Shown piece after piece: positions 8,322 through 16,130 of a stretch of DNA of 37,070 nt; position 1 is the first letter of the stretch; every line of letters starts with the position of its first letter. Source of the stretch: Candidatus Methanophagales archaeon (GTDB lineage Archaea; Halobacteriota; Syntropharchaeia; Alkanophagales; Methanospirareceae); NCBI GenBank assembly GCA_029241965.1, contig JAPWVK010000091.1, positions 1 through 37,070 on the forward strand, in the 5' to 3' direction. The position numbers and the translations under genes were made by a program. The notes under the pieces are model-generated. The model ran no database searches. It saw nothing but the letters and a program-made list of their open reading frames with translations, and was not told the DNA's origin.

Positions 8322-8912
8322 TTATTTTCTGGTGAACGTTCCGTTTTGAATTGAACGATACGCAGTTATTCTGTTCAAACTCCATTCGGCATCATCCATC
8401 TCACCACGCTCTTTCCAGTATTCATAGTTCTTTTCCCATGCTTTTAACGGCACTTCATAATCCGAGATATCTTTACCAGAGAGCAGCATGATCTCCGCAG
8501 CGTGTTCGTACGCATCTGCCGCTTCAAAGAAATTGTCTATTGTATAAAAGAAGTTGCCGATTGTTTCATAAGCTTTCTTGCAAGCCTCATAGTCTCCCTC
8601 CTTCTCAAACATCTGACATGAAAGACTCATAAGCAGAGCCCAGACCGAAAACTCACCTATTTTCTCCGCAAACGTTGATGCAGCCCCAAAATATTCTGCG
8701 GCATCCCGCCATTGTTGGGTTTTATCGTAAATCCTCGCAACATTGAAATATCCATAGATGCACAAAAAGTAGCTTCCTTTATTCTCCTTGACCTTTGCAT
8801 ACCGTTTCCACAACCCGATTGCCGCCTCATAATTTCCCTGTTTCTCCTCCTCTCGCGCCTCACGTTCATAAGACCTCGCTTTTAAGTACGCGTCCTTTTT
8901 CTCTTCTTCCAT
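8322..8912 (-). CDS. TPR-repeat protein
   Basis: The 196-residue all-helical protein has TPR-like helix pairs: EEEKQGNYEAAIGLWKRYAK (~22), YFNVARIYDKTQQWRDAAEYF (~54, shown without its last residues: YFNVARIYDKTQQWRDAAEY), EKEGDYEACKKAYETIGNFF (~98) and NFFEAADAYEHAAEIMLLSG (~126). There is no signal peptide or membrane segment, so it should be cytoplasmic. TPR proteins are usually protein-binding scaffolds; the partner is unknown. The arrangement of repeats also recalls SNAP-type TPR folds. It lies between two inverted MITE-like elements, with the ChlI/D gene upstream on the same strand, and may have been moved or isolated by them. Confidence 0.7.
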   Translation of the reverse strand: MEEEKKDAYLKARSYEREAREEEKQGNYEAAIGLWKRYAKVKENKGSYFLCIYGYFNVARIYDKTQQWRDAAEYFGAASTFAEKIGEFSVWALLMSLSCQMFEKEGDYEACKKAYETIGNFFYTIDNFFEAADAYEHAAEIMLLSGKDISDYEVPLKAWEKNYEYWKERGEMDDAEWSLNRITAYRSIQNGTFTRK

Positions 8913-9048
8913 CTCTCTTTATTAATTATTGTAATAATATAATAATTAATGTTATATATAAGTATTTTGATTGTGCAAAAAGCATAACTTTATCTATTTT
9001 CTCTCACCCTTTTCTGTGGGCAATCCTTTTATAATAAAAGATCGTATT

Positions 9049-9195
9049 TTGTTTAGCTAACCACAGATTACACGGATTTCCACGAGAAATATTAATATGG
9101 ATCAGGCGTAATCTCCCTATTGGCTTTTTTTTGATCCCCTGCTAACCCATAATTCTTGTGCTAATCTCGTGGTTTTTTAAATTAGCTATACAAAT
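9049..9195 (-). repeat. MITE-like element, copy 2 (inverted)
   Basis: Reads TTGTTTAGCTAACCACAGAT at the left and CTCGTGGTTTTTTAAATTAG then CTATACAAAT at the right, the reverse complement of copy 1 at 8125-8280. Its right end reaches to 15 nt from the stop of the ChlI/D gene, so it could act as a hairpin terminator for that gene. Confidence 0.7.
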
Positions 9196-9209
9196 AAAAA
9201 AGATCAAAG

Positions 9210-11297
9210 TTACCTACCTACTTCACCAAAAACCGTCTGTAAATCGTTCAACAAGCTTCGCTCCTGAACAACAATATCATGCACCGCCTCCGAACTCAAA
9301 TCCGCGACAGGATAATATTTACCGGCCGAGTTTGTGGCTATATCCCTGCAATAGCCAAGCTGCATTTGTATAAACGATTTGCTAACTAGCTCGGTATCAA
9401 TCACAATCACAGATATTCCATTAGCTCGTGCCTGCTCTGCGAGCAGTAACAACTCCTGTTTTATATCCGTATTAGAAGCGGAAACATTTGCACGACCATC
9501 TGATATTAAGAGCAGAATGGGTATCGCACCTTCATCCTTCTGTTTCTCATTCATCAGAAGGTTCAGCCCTCTCTCCAGACCTGCGGCTAACGGCGTTCTT
9601 CCTCCGGTTGGTAGTTCCTGCAGTCTCTTATATGCTAAATCCACGCTTGAACATAGTGGAAGCAACACATCTGCCTGGGCACCCCTAAACGCAACCATTC
9701 CGACCTTGTCCCTTTGTTGATACGAATCCAGTAATAAAGAGAGAACAGCACCTTTCGCAGATTCCATCCTACGATTCGCACCCATAGAACCCGAAGCATC
9801 CACCACAAACATCGTTGCTGATGATATCTTGCCGACACGAACTTTCTCACGAATATCCTGCGTTTTGATAACCACAGCCAAATCAGAATCCCCCCTTCTC
9901 TCTTTCTGATAAGGCGCCGCTGCACGTATAGTCGCATCAAGTGCAACATCCTTTATTCCACCTTTCGGGAAGCCATACCGCACATATTTACCGTTATTGC
10001 GAAGCGAGAGCGTAGGAACTCGCCTTCCTGATACCTTCCTGCGATATATCCTGTCTTTCTTTTGTTTTTGCCGTACTACACCGGCATCAATCGGATCGCC
10101 AATCGCAAACACAGCTTCTTCCTGTGGCTCGTTTATATCGCTGTCCTGAGTTTTTGGCGTTCCGTCATGATGTTCATTATGATGCTCCTTATTCTCTCCT
10201 TTATCTTTCTTCTCTCGCTTTTCCTCATGCTCCTGATGCTCTTCTTCATGTTGCTTTTTTGTATTCTCTGACATCATCTCATCGAGTTTTTCGGTATCCA
10301 AACTTGGAGGCTCAAAAGGCTTTCTGCGCATTCTATGTGGTAGTGCTAATTCCATTGCCTCTTTTATGTCCTCAGAAGTGACTTCTGTACGCCCATCAAA
10401 TGCAGCAATCGTTTTTGCAGCTCTATTTATGACGATTTCAGCTCTATGCGTCCTTACGCCGAGTTTTATGCAGGTATCCGCGGTCATCCTCAGCAAGTCA
10501 TCGCTAATCGTCACATCATTAAGTATCTGCTTTGCATGTTCTATTTTATCGCACAACTCTTTTTGTCGCCCCTCAAATCGTTCCCTGAACGCTTGCGGGT
10601 CAGTCTCAAAGCTTTCCACAAGCTTCACTATTTCTACCCTCTTATCCACATCGTTTATACTTTCTACACTTGCTTGAAGACCAAATCTATCTAATAATTG
10701 CGGTCTGAGCTCGCCTTCCTCGGGATTCATTGTTCCAACCAGGATGAATTTAGAAGGGTGAGAAACCGAGACACCTTCTCGCTCAACCACGTTTATTGAC
10801 ATCGCAGCCGAGTCCAAAATGACATCGGCGACGTGGTCGTCCAGAAGATTCACCTCGTCAATATACAGAATACCGCGATTAGCCGCAGCTAATATTCCAG
10901 GCTCCAACGCCTTTATCCCTTCTTTTATCGCCTTTTCTACATCTATCGAGCCCACGACTCTATCTTCGGTCGCACCTAACGGAAGGTCTATGACCCACAT
11001 CCTTCGTTTCGCTACTGCCGGGTTTTTACCGTCCATTTTATTCGCGTAGCATAGGTCGCACATCTCCCGCTCGTCATACGGATTGCAATTGAACGTACAG
11101 CCATTTACCACTTCTATCTCCGGCAGGAGTTCGGCAAGCGCACGAACGGCAGTGGACTTCGCGGTTCCTTTATCGCCTCTTATGAGCACACCGCCAATAT
11201 GAGGGTTAATAGCATTCAATACAAGCGATTTCTTCATCTTCTCCTGCCCGACAATAGCAGTAAAAGGCAATAGCTCTCTTCTAATGTGATGTATCAT
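9210..11297 (-). CDS. Magnesium/cobalt chelatase ATPase: fused ChlI (AAA+) and ChlD (VWA)
   Basis: The N-terminal half is a ChlI-type AAA+ ATPase: [15 protein letters not shown], Walker [10 protein letters not shown] (~40), a four-Cys insert [17 protein letters not shown] (~65-85), Walker [13 protein letters not shown] (~145) and sensor region [21 protein letters not shown] highly charged, His/Glu/Lys-rich linker (~330-395) leads to a C-terminal von Willebrand A domain with MIDAS motif DASGSMG (~500). This is the motor that drives metal insertion by a CobN/ChlH-type subunit, encoded 4.6 kb downstream here. The frame extends upstream to a TTG at 11342, but those 15 codons are Lys-rich low-complexity sequence. 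The ATG at 11297, directly before the conserved domain, is the likelier start. Function as chelatase motor is well supported; the substrate is not known. Confidence 0.92.
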   Translation of the reverse strand: MIHHIRRELLPFTAIVGQEKMKKSLVLNAINPHIGGVLIRGDKGTAKSTAVRALAELLPEIEVVNGCTFNCNPYDEREMCDLCYANKMDGKNPAVAKRRMWVIDLPLGATEDRVVGSIDVEKAIKEGIKALEPGILAAANRGILYIDEVNLLDDHVADVILDSAAMSINVVEREGVSVSHPSKFILVGTMNPEEGELRPQLLDRFGLQASVESINDVDKRVEIVKLVESFETDPQAFRERFEGRQKELCDKIEHAKQILNDVTISDDLLRMTADTCIKLGVRTHRAEIVINRAAKTIAAFDGRTEVTSEDIKEAMELALPHRMRRKPFEPPSLDTEKLDEMMSENTKKQHEEEHQEHEEKREKKDKGENKEHHNEHHDGTPKTQDSDINEPQEEAVFAIGDPIDAGVVRQKQKKDRIYRRKVSGRRVPTLSLRNNGKYVRYGFPKGGIKDVALDATIRAAAPYQKERRGDSDLAVVIKTQDIREKVRVGKISSATMFVVDASGSMGANRRMESAKGAVLSLLLDSYQQRDKVGMVAFRGAQADVLLPLCSSVDLAYKRLQELPTGGRTPLAAGLERGLNLLMNEKQKDEGAIPILLLISDGRANVSASNTDIKQELLLLAEQARANGISVIVIDTELVSKSFIQMQLGYCRDIATNSAGKYYPVADLSSEAVHDIVVQERSLLNDLQTVFGEVGR

Positions 11298-11342
11298 TTT
11301 CTCGGTTTTTGTTTTTTTGATTCTTTTAATTTTTGAGCGCAA

Positions 11343-11608
11343 TAGATAATAATATATTGGCTAATATATTAATTGATGCTATTATAAAGTTTTTGATACT
11401 TTGTTTATATCTCAAAATAGCAATAATTTAAGACTGGTAGAACGGATACTTCTGCCGAAACTAATTGAAACAAGTGTAGAAAAGTTAGATCCTCGTGAGC
11501 CCAAGCTACCGGAGATAGAGAAGTTGGCGGAGTTTGAAGTTAATTCGCCGATTGCGAAGCTTTTTGATCAAACTTTCTTAAAGTTCGATTAGAGCCAAGC
11601 GAGCATAC
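11343..11608. other. Intergenic region with a weak 63-aa frame
   Basis: A plus-strand frame at 11401-11592 (TTG start) ends in SPIAKLFDQTFLKFD, which is the translation of the dispersed motif at 11554-11586. Its first part (VERILLPKLIETSVEKLDPR) is protein-like but unassigned. It is probably the end of a lost gene joined to the repeat. Minus-strand TATA-like ACTTTATAAT near 11380 could serve the chelatase gene. Confidence 0.35.
11554..11586 (+). repeat. GCGAAGC-TTTTT-TCAAAC motif, copy 2
   Basis: GCGAAGCTTTTTGATCAAAC followed by TTTCTTAAAG; related to 5204-5240. See that entry. Confidence 0.4.
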
Positions 11609-12574
11609 CTAAACTATCATTAACGCTATTATGAATATCACGTTTAATACGAGCGTAGTTGCTGCGTTTATCGCAACGGTCTTGCTGCCTAATTTTGGCC
11701 CGAACAGCGATACATGCAATGGCAGTGAATGTTTCATAAATCTCGCCGAGAATGATACCACATTTCCTAATAATAATGCGATTAACACTCCTTTTGTTGA
11801 GATCCAACCTTCACTCAGAAGGCTGCCAGCAAGGATTAACCCGGAATAGGTGTTCACAATATCGGTTGCGCAGATCAGAACGACACCACTTTCCAGGCCC
11901 AAAAAGTTTGTGGACGGTGCCAAAACTGCAGAAAAGGAATCGAATAGGTTCAGTTCCATCGCTATGGATACCAGAAGTAGCGTGATGAACATCGTGGGCA
12001 CAATCCGTTTGAGCATCTTGTGTGTGCTCTTAGCGCTTTTATTCACGGCGTCTCTTTTATCTACAACTGGCGTATTGGCATAATTGGTGGATAACTGATT
12101 GGAAACCGATTTCGCACCTATTAGCCAGTGCCGTGCAAGGAATATTCCGAAACATGTCTTCAAGAATGCGGTAAGCATTAGGAGGCATACATAAATAGAT
12201 CCGGTAGTGAGTCCGAGAAGGGGTATTACCACAGGTATAAAAAACGTGAGGAAGTGCGAGAGAATGCTTGGGAAAGAGCAGATTAGCGTGGTTGCGATTA
12301 CTTCTCGCTCTGATATGATTTTTTCGCTCAGACCGTCCACGAGCATGGAGTAACCCGCAACCGTGCTGAACGTGCACGTTACTACAGATAGTGCAGATAG
12401 CGTGCTGATATTCGCGTTACGAGAAATCGGCTTTATTAGACGGTCAAATTTGTGCATCAGCCCGTTTTTAACGGCAAAGTTCGTTACAAATACGCCTATG
12501 GCTATGACCGGTACAATTCTTGCCATCCAGTAAAGGGCGTATATCAAAGAAGTGTGTATAATATCTATAAGCAT
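11609..12574 (-). CDS. GATE-domain (nucleoside-recognition-like) membrane protein
   Basis: The 321-residue protein is strongly hydrophobic with about eight membrane segments, grouped in two similar halves around a basic loop (~165-195). Sequences such as TLSALSVVTCTFSTVAGYSM (~57), SILSHFLTFFIPVVIPLLG (~103), and NTYSGLILAGSLLSEG (~250) resemble the Gate-domain family of archaeal integral membrane proteins (COG3366-like, related to SpmA/FeoB gates). Members are thought to be transporters or gates, often with unknown cargo. It is the most upstream gene of the minus-strand block with the chelatase motor, so a role in metal or tetrapyrrole transport is possible but unproven. No ribosome site is clear at ATG 12574. 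Confidence 0.75.
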   Translation of the reverse strand: MLIDIIHTSLIYALYWMARIVPVIAIGVFVTNFAVKNGLMHKFDRLIKPISRNANISTLSALSVVTCTFSTVAGYSMLVDGLSEKIISEREVIATTLICSFPSILSHFLTFFIPVVIPLLGLTTGSIYVCLLMLTAFLKTCFGIFLARHWLIGAKSVSNQLSTNYANTPVVDKRDAVNKSAKSTHKMLKRIVPTMFITLLLVSIAMELNLFDSFSAVLAPSTNFLGLESGVVLICATDIVNTYSGLILAGSLLSEGWISTKGVLIALLLGNVVSFSARFMKHSLPLHVSLFGPKLGSKTVAINAATTLVLNVIFIIALMIV

Positions 12575-12607
12575 TTTAATTTGCTAAATATCTCTAATCA
12601 TTTGTAT

Positions 12608-12650
12608 TTGTTTAGCAAACCACAAGAATACACGTATATTCACGAGAAAC
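12608..12650 (+). repeat. Half copy of MITE-like repeat
   Basis: TTGTTTAGCAAACCACAAGA then ATACACGTATATTCACGAGA corresponds to the left end of the element at 9049 (TTGTTTAGCTAACCACAGAT, TTCCACGAGA). The other end is absent. Confidence 0.55.
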
Positions 12651-12728
12651 CTTTTCTTTGAACAGCTTCGCTGTTACATTGCTTTTGCACAAACCTTTCT
12701 TAAAAAGAAAGCTTTACCAAAGAAACAA

Positions 12729-12956
12729 ATGTACATAATAAAAGTTTATTGTGCTAAATGTCAAACGCTGCTGTACAAATACCAAAAAGAAGGTCTCGGA
12801 TTCCTGATCAAATGCTACAAAGACCGGATACAGGAAGATCACACAAATGGCGATTTAAAATGCCCGAAATGTGGTGAAAGTTTTGCCAGAGACGCTATGT
12901 ACCATGGAAAGCCAGCCAATAAAATTATAAGGGGTAAAGTTTACGTCAGGCGTTAA
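12729..12956 (+). CDS. Small zinc-ribbon protein
   Basis: The 75-residue protein carries two CxxC pairs, VYCAKC (Cys8, Cys11) and KCPKC (Cys45, Cys48), which would bind one zinc ion. A conserved-looking basic end reads GKPANKIIRGKVYVRR. I recognise it as a conserved archaeal small protein of unknown function. The zinc ribbon and basic character suggest nucleic-acid or protein binding. No ribosome site is seen; the ATG is probably near the transcript start. Its stop lies 21 nt before an inverted repeat that may be a terminator. Confidence 0.75.
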   Translation: MYIIKVYCAKCQTLLYKYQKEGLGFLIKCYKDRIQEDHTNGDLKCPKCGESFARDAMYHGKPANKIIRGKVYVRR

Positions 12957-12977
12957 ATCACGAAAAATAAAAATCTT

Positions 12978-13041
12978 GGAAGATTAAAGCGTAACCACCA
13001 AATAACCCAATTTGACTATGCTGGCACTCTCTTAATCTTCC
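12978..13041. terminator. Perfect 10-bp inverted repeat, possible bidirectional terminator
   Basis: GGAAGATTAA (12978-12987) is repeated inverted as TTAATCTTCC (13032-13041) with 44 nt between. It lies between the convergent ends of the zinc-ribbon gene and the dnaK end copy, where a terminator or recombination border is plausible. Confidence 0.4.
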
Positions 13042-13048
13042 CTTTGGT

Positions 13049-13210
13049 TTACTTCTCCTCGTCCTTCACATCATAATCCACATCAACGTAATCGCCTTCT
13101 TTCTCTTCCGTTCCTGCTTCAGGTTTTGCTTCCTTCTGCTTTGCCGCTTCCTCTGCAGCCTGCTTCTGCGCCTCTTGATACACTACCGCAGATACTTCGT
13201 GCATTGCTTT
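13049..13210 (-). pseudogene. Second, truncated copy of the dnaK 3' end
   Basis: This segment aligns with the true dnaK end (16131-16295) with six substitutions and one 3-nt gap. It encodes the last 53 residues of DnaK ([10 protein letters not shown] ... DVKDEEK and TAA). All six substitutions are synonymous in the DnaK frame, and the gap removes one of two terminal Lys codons. Similarity stops abruptly at 13210. It has no start and is not expressed as a protein by itself. The pattern fits a dnaK end that diverged under selection in a functioning gene and was later separated from it by insertion of 13211-16130. Confidence 0.92.
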
Positions 13211-13252
13211 GTAAACGTAGTAATAATGCGAAGCAACTATTTATTCTCAGAT

Positions 13253-15862
13253 TTAAGAAATAATTTTAGTGTCTAAAAGAGGTTGAAAATCTTCTTTTAC
13301 CAATTTCTTCCATTTAGAAGCATCCATAACCATACGATACTCTTCGTTTTCCAATAAATCCTCTCCTTTAAGAACGCATAATGTAGGATTATTCAAGGTA
13401 TCTACAACCATATACACAAAATATTCACTTCTTTCTTCCATAAGTGTTTTTGATTCATTTACGGTAAGGGATAACGCAGGATCATTGCCACTTCTGCCTT
13501 TTACTTCTATGTATATCTCATCACTTTTGGATTTAGAGCGGATATCATAACCTGGATGTCCCTCCTCAGATTCAGTCAGTTCTCCTGCATCCCTCTTCTT
13601 CTTTTCTTTCTCAAAATATAGTGTGGTTAATATTCCAATTCTGTTTGAAATATTTTTCTTTTCTTCTGTATTGTTTATTATATCATCAACACCTAATTTC
13701 ATGAAAAAATTTCGCCACCCTACGATTTCTGCATCGTCTTGCATTTCAATAAATTCTGCACTTACAAATTCCATAGGAAAATCTAAGAACCCCTTTTCTA
13801 TAAGAGTTTCAAGTCTGTGGTTTGACTTATACACTTTTGGAAACACAATCTCAGCAGGCTTTAACCACTTTCCACTTTTTGTTTTAAGCGTTAGGAAACT
13901 GAGCGGTTCAATATCTATTTTGTAATCTTTCGACAAATATTTAATCAACTTAATTTTCTCAATCTTCTCGTTATCAGATAGCTTGTTCCATTTCTCTTCC
14001 GTTAATTCAAATATTTTTGAGGTTTTTAAAGCTTCTTCAATATCCTTTTCCGTTAATTCCTTAATACTTTCTTTCTCTGGTAGTGGATGAAGATATCTTT
14101 CTCCATTTAACCTTCTTCTAAAAGATTGGAAGTTTTCATCTTCTGCTATAGCAGGATGCACAATTTTAAAGTTGTGTCTTATATCTTTAGGTATATCGAG
14201 ATTTCTGGGGTTTATACAACATTCAGTTACCTTCGCAAGTTCATTTTTATCTGTTAATATGATGGGCGTAGAAAGATCATGCATTTCATTCCAGAAATCG
14301 TCATGGTCTTTGTTGTGAAAGTAAGCTTGCACTATATCACGAAAGTAACTATGATCATATTTTGCAAACATAGAATAGAGCTTCTTAAACCATTCAACAT
14401 CACCGGTTTTTGCCTTTTGTTTCATTAATTCTATTACTTCAGAAGTCCGAATAAAAATTTTAAGATTTGAATATGCCGCTATATTACGGTAACCTAACTT
14501 TTTTATAGAAGACTCCAACTTATAATCAGTCTTACAATCAGGGTGAATAACCCTCTTACCAGGATAGAGTGTTTGCAAATCGTTTTCCGTGAGTAATTTT
14601 CTAATTTCCGGTGTTACTGAAATTATTTCCTCTGCTCTTGCCGTTGAACCATCTTCCGCAATTAATACTGGATTATCTTTAAGATAATCCCGTAATGGTT
14701 TTTGAATATTTTGCTCAAATAATTCATGTCCTCCTTTACCTGGATATAAAACTTTTGTGAAGTTGAACTTCCATCTTTCATTTTTTAAAAATTCTGGAAT
14801 GCATTTAGCAATTATTAAGTTGAATATTTCCTTAGCCATCCATTTATTCCATAAAGGATCTCTTTTGATATCCGCACGACCGGGTGTTGTTAAAAAATCC
14901 GCTTGGAATGAAAAATTCAGCCCGCTTTCAATTTCTTTTAATGGTACAAAACTAAAGACACCTGTATGAGCAGTCCCCCTTTCTTCAGTTTTAAGGTAGT
15001 TTTCTTCATCTTCATATAATCTAAACGCTGCTAAAACTTCCCTTTTAGTTACATCTTGTCCTTTCCACCAATCTATAGTCGCCTGATCTTCTTTAACTTC
15101 ATTTGGAACACTACATTCAGAACGGAATATCAGCCATCTATCTTGTGTCTTCAGTTCCGCGTTTTCGTATTCTTCTACTGAGTAAATTTCGTAGTTTGTG
15201 CCCGGTATAGAAATATTTTCTGATTTTACTATTTTTCTCTTGATATTTCTTATTTTATCGTGTATTTGTATTTCATTAATAGTTCTAAGGAACAGTATTA
15301 CCCTATTATTAAAATCGGATACTTCTTCCTCTAATTTTCGGATTATTTTTTCATCCATTTCTTTTGCTTTAGGTATAACAAAAATAGTATTCCAATCCTC
15401 ATTGTGACTGTCTAAATGTTCATCTATCCAAACGGGCATTACTTGCCAAGGAGTATTCTCTGGATTTTTCCAATGATTTTTGTCGAATTTGAATTTATAA
15501 TCTCCTGAATATATCTGGGGACAATCAGATATAAGAAAAACCGATTTGAAACCAACCCCCAGATAACCAATGTTATACTCAGCTTTTTTCGATGATCGCC
15601 CAACCTTGCAGATGCTTTCTACATCTTCTTGGGAAAAGCATTCGCCATCGTTAAAAATTTTTATAATATCTTCATCTATCTCAACTTTTATAGGTTTACT
15701 GTTTTCATCGTCAGCATTTTGTATGAATTCCATTAAAAAATGTCCTCGACTTGGAAATGCATCCTTTAATCTGTCTATAGCACCTGCGAGAGAATCAAGA
15801 GCAATATCGCTACTGTTTTCATATTTTCCCTGTATCTCTTCAATATGCTCTTTTGGGTTCAT
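13253..15862 (-). CDS. Sacsin-type HATPase with C-terminal DUF3883 nuclease-like domain; candidate defence protein
   Basis: The N-terminal ~200 residues are a GHKL/Hsp90-like ATPase of the sacsin type: HFLMEFIQNADDENSKPI with the catalytic E and N, IFNDGECFS (N-box motif D-x-G) and GYLGVGFKSVFLISDCP (G2 lid). A long middle part (~200-690) has no domain I recognise. The C-terminus has the DUF3883 fold: GHPGYDIRS followed by EIYIEVKGRSG, a D...ExK pattern of PD-(D/E)xK nucleases. Proteins of this build occur in prokaryotic defence islands. The start is set by GAGGG at 15871-15875, 8 nt before ATG 15862; the frame itself extends to TTG 15877. The gene is clearly richer in A+T than dnaK, and it sits between two copies of the dnaK 3' end, a sign of transfer. 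Confidence 0.88.
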   Translation of the reverse strand: MNPKEHIEEIQGKYENSSDIALDSLAGAIDRLKDAFPSRGHFLMEFIQNADDENSKPIKVEIDEDIIKIFNDGECFSQEDVESICKVGRSSKKAEYNIGYLGVGFKSVFLISDCPQIYSGDYKFKFDKNHWKNPENTPWQVMPVWIDEHLDSHNEDWNTIFVIPKAKEMDEKIIRKLEEEVSDFNNRVILFLRTINEIQIHDKIRNIKRKIVKSENISIPGTNYEIYSVEEYENAELKTQDRWLIFRSECSVPNEVKEDQATIDWWKGQDVTKREVLAAFRLYEDEENYLKTEERGTAHTGVFSFVPLKEIESGLNFSFQADFLTTPGRADIKRDPLWNKWMAKEIFNLIIAKCIPEFLKNERWKFNFTKVLYPGKGGHELFEQNIQKPLRDYLKDNPVLIAEDGSTARAEEIISVTPEIRKLLTENDLQTLYPGKRVIHPDCKTDYKLESSIKKLGYRNIAAYSNLKIFIRTSEVIELMKQKAKTGDVEWFKKLYSMFAKYDHSYFRDIVQAYFHNKDHDDFWNEMHDLSTPIILTDKNELAKVTECCINPRNLDIPKDIRHNFKIVHPAIAEDENFQSFRRRLNGERYLHPLPEKESIKELTEKDIEEALKTSKIFELTEEKWNKLSDNEKIEKIKLIKYLSKDYKIDIEPLSFLTLKTKSGKWLKPAEIVFPKVYKSNHRLETLIEKGFLDFPMEFVSAEFIEMQDDAEIVGWRNFFMKLGVDDIINNTEEKKNISNRIGILTTLYFEKEKKKRDAGELTESEEGHPGYDIRSKSKSDEIYIEVKGRSGNDPALSLTVNESKTLMEERSEYFVYMVVDTLNNPTLCVLKGEDLLENEEYRMVMDASKWKKLVKEDFQPLLDTKIIS

Positions 15863-15940
15863 GTTCAATTCCCTCAAAGTAACAGATATCCTCTTTACAC
15901 AAATAATTTGGCTATATTACCCACTTGGACGCAATTTCAT

Positions 15941-16111
15941 TTATCTGATTGACATATGAACCGCTAATACTATTAGCGCTATCACTATTAATGCCAGCCG
16001 CAAGTCATTGATGGTGAAATCTATTTTTCTATTTACCGAACCATTGGGGCAGCATGTTTCACTAATACTTATTCCAAGTTTTGGTCTTGCTTGTTCTATC
16101 TCTTTACCCAT
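15941..16111 (-). CDS. 56-aa single-pass membrane protein directly behind dnaK
   Basis: A 57-codon frame begins with ATG 16111 behind a perfect Shine-Dalgarno AGGAGGTGA (16118-16126, spacing 6). The dnaK stop is 19 nt upstream, so it should be translated from the dnaK transcript. Residues 1-37 are polar with a Cys pair (SETCCPNG, Cys20-Cys21). Residues 38-52 form one membrane segment (LRLALIVIALIVLAV), followed by a short tail HMSIR, so it is tail-anchored-like. The sequence matches no family I know. Nothing like it follows the second dnaK end at 13049, so it belongs to the inserted segment with the DUF3883 gene. Confidence 0.7.
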   Translation of the reverse strand: MGKEIEQARPKLGISISETCCPNGSVNRKIDFTINDLRLALIVIALIVLAVHMSIR

Positions 16112-16117
16112 ATCTTC

Positions 16118-16126
16118 TCACCTCCT
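16118..16126 (-). promoter_or_regulatory. Strong Shine-Dalgarno site for the 56-aa gene
   Basis: AGGAGGTGA on the minus strand, 6 nt before the ATG. It is the strongest ribosome site noticed in the window, which supports the small gene as real. Confidence 0.75.
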
Positions 16127-16130
16127 TTTT

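Noticed and set aside
9210-11342. TTG start at 11342 for the chelatase motor
   Set aside because: The extra 15 residues are Lys-rich low complexity and precede the usual family start; ATG 11297 is preferred.
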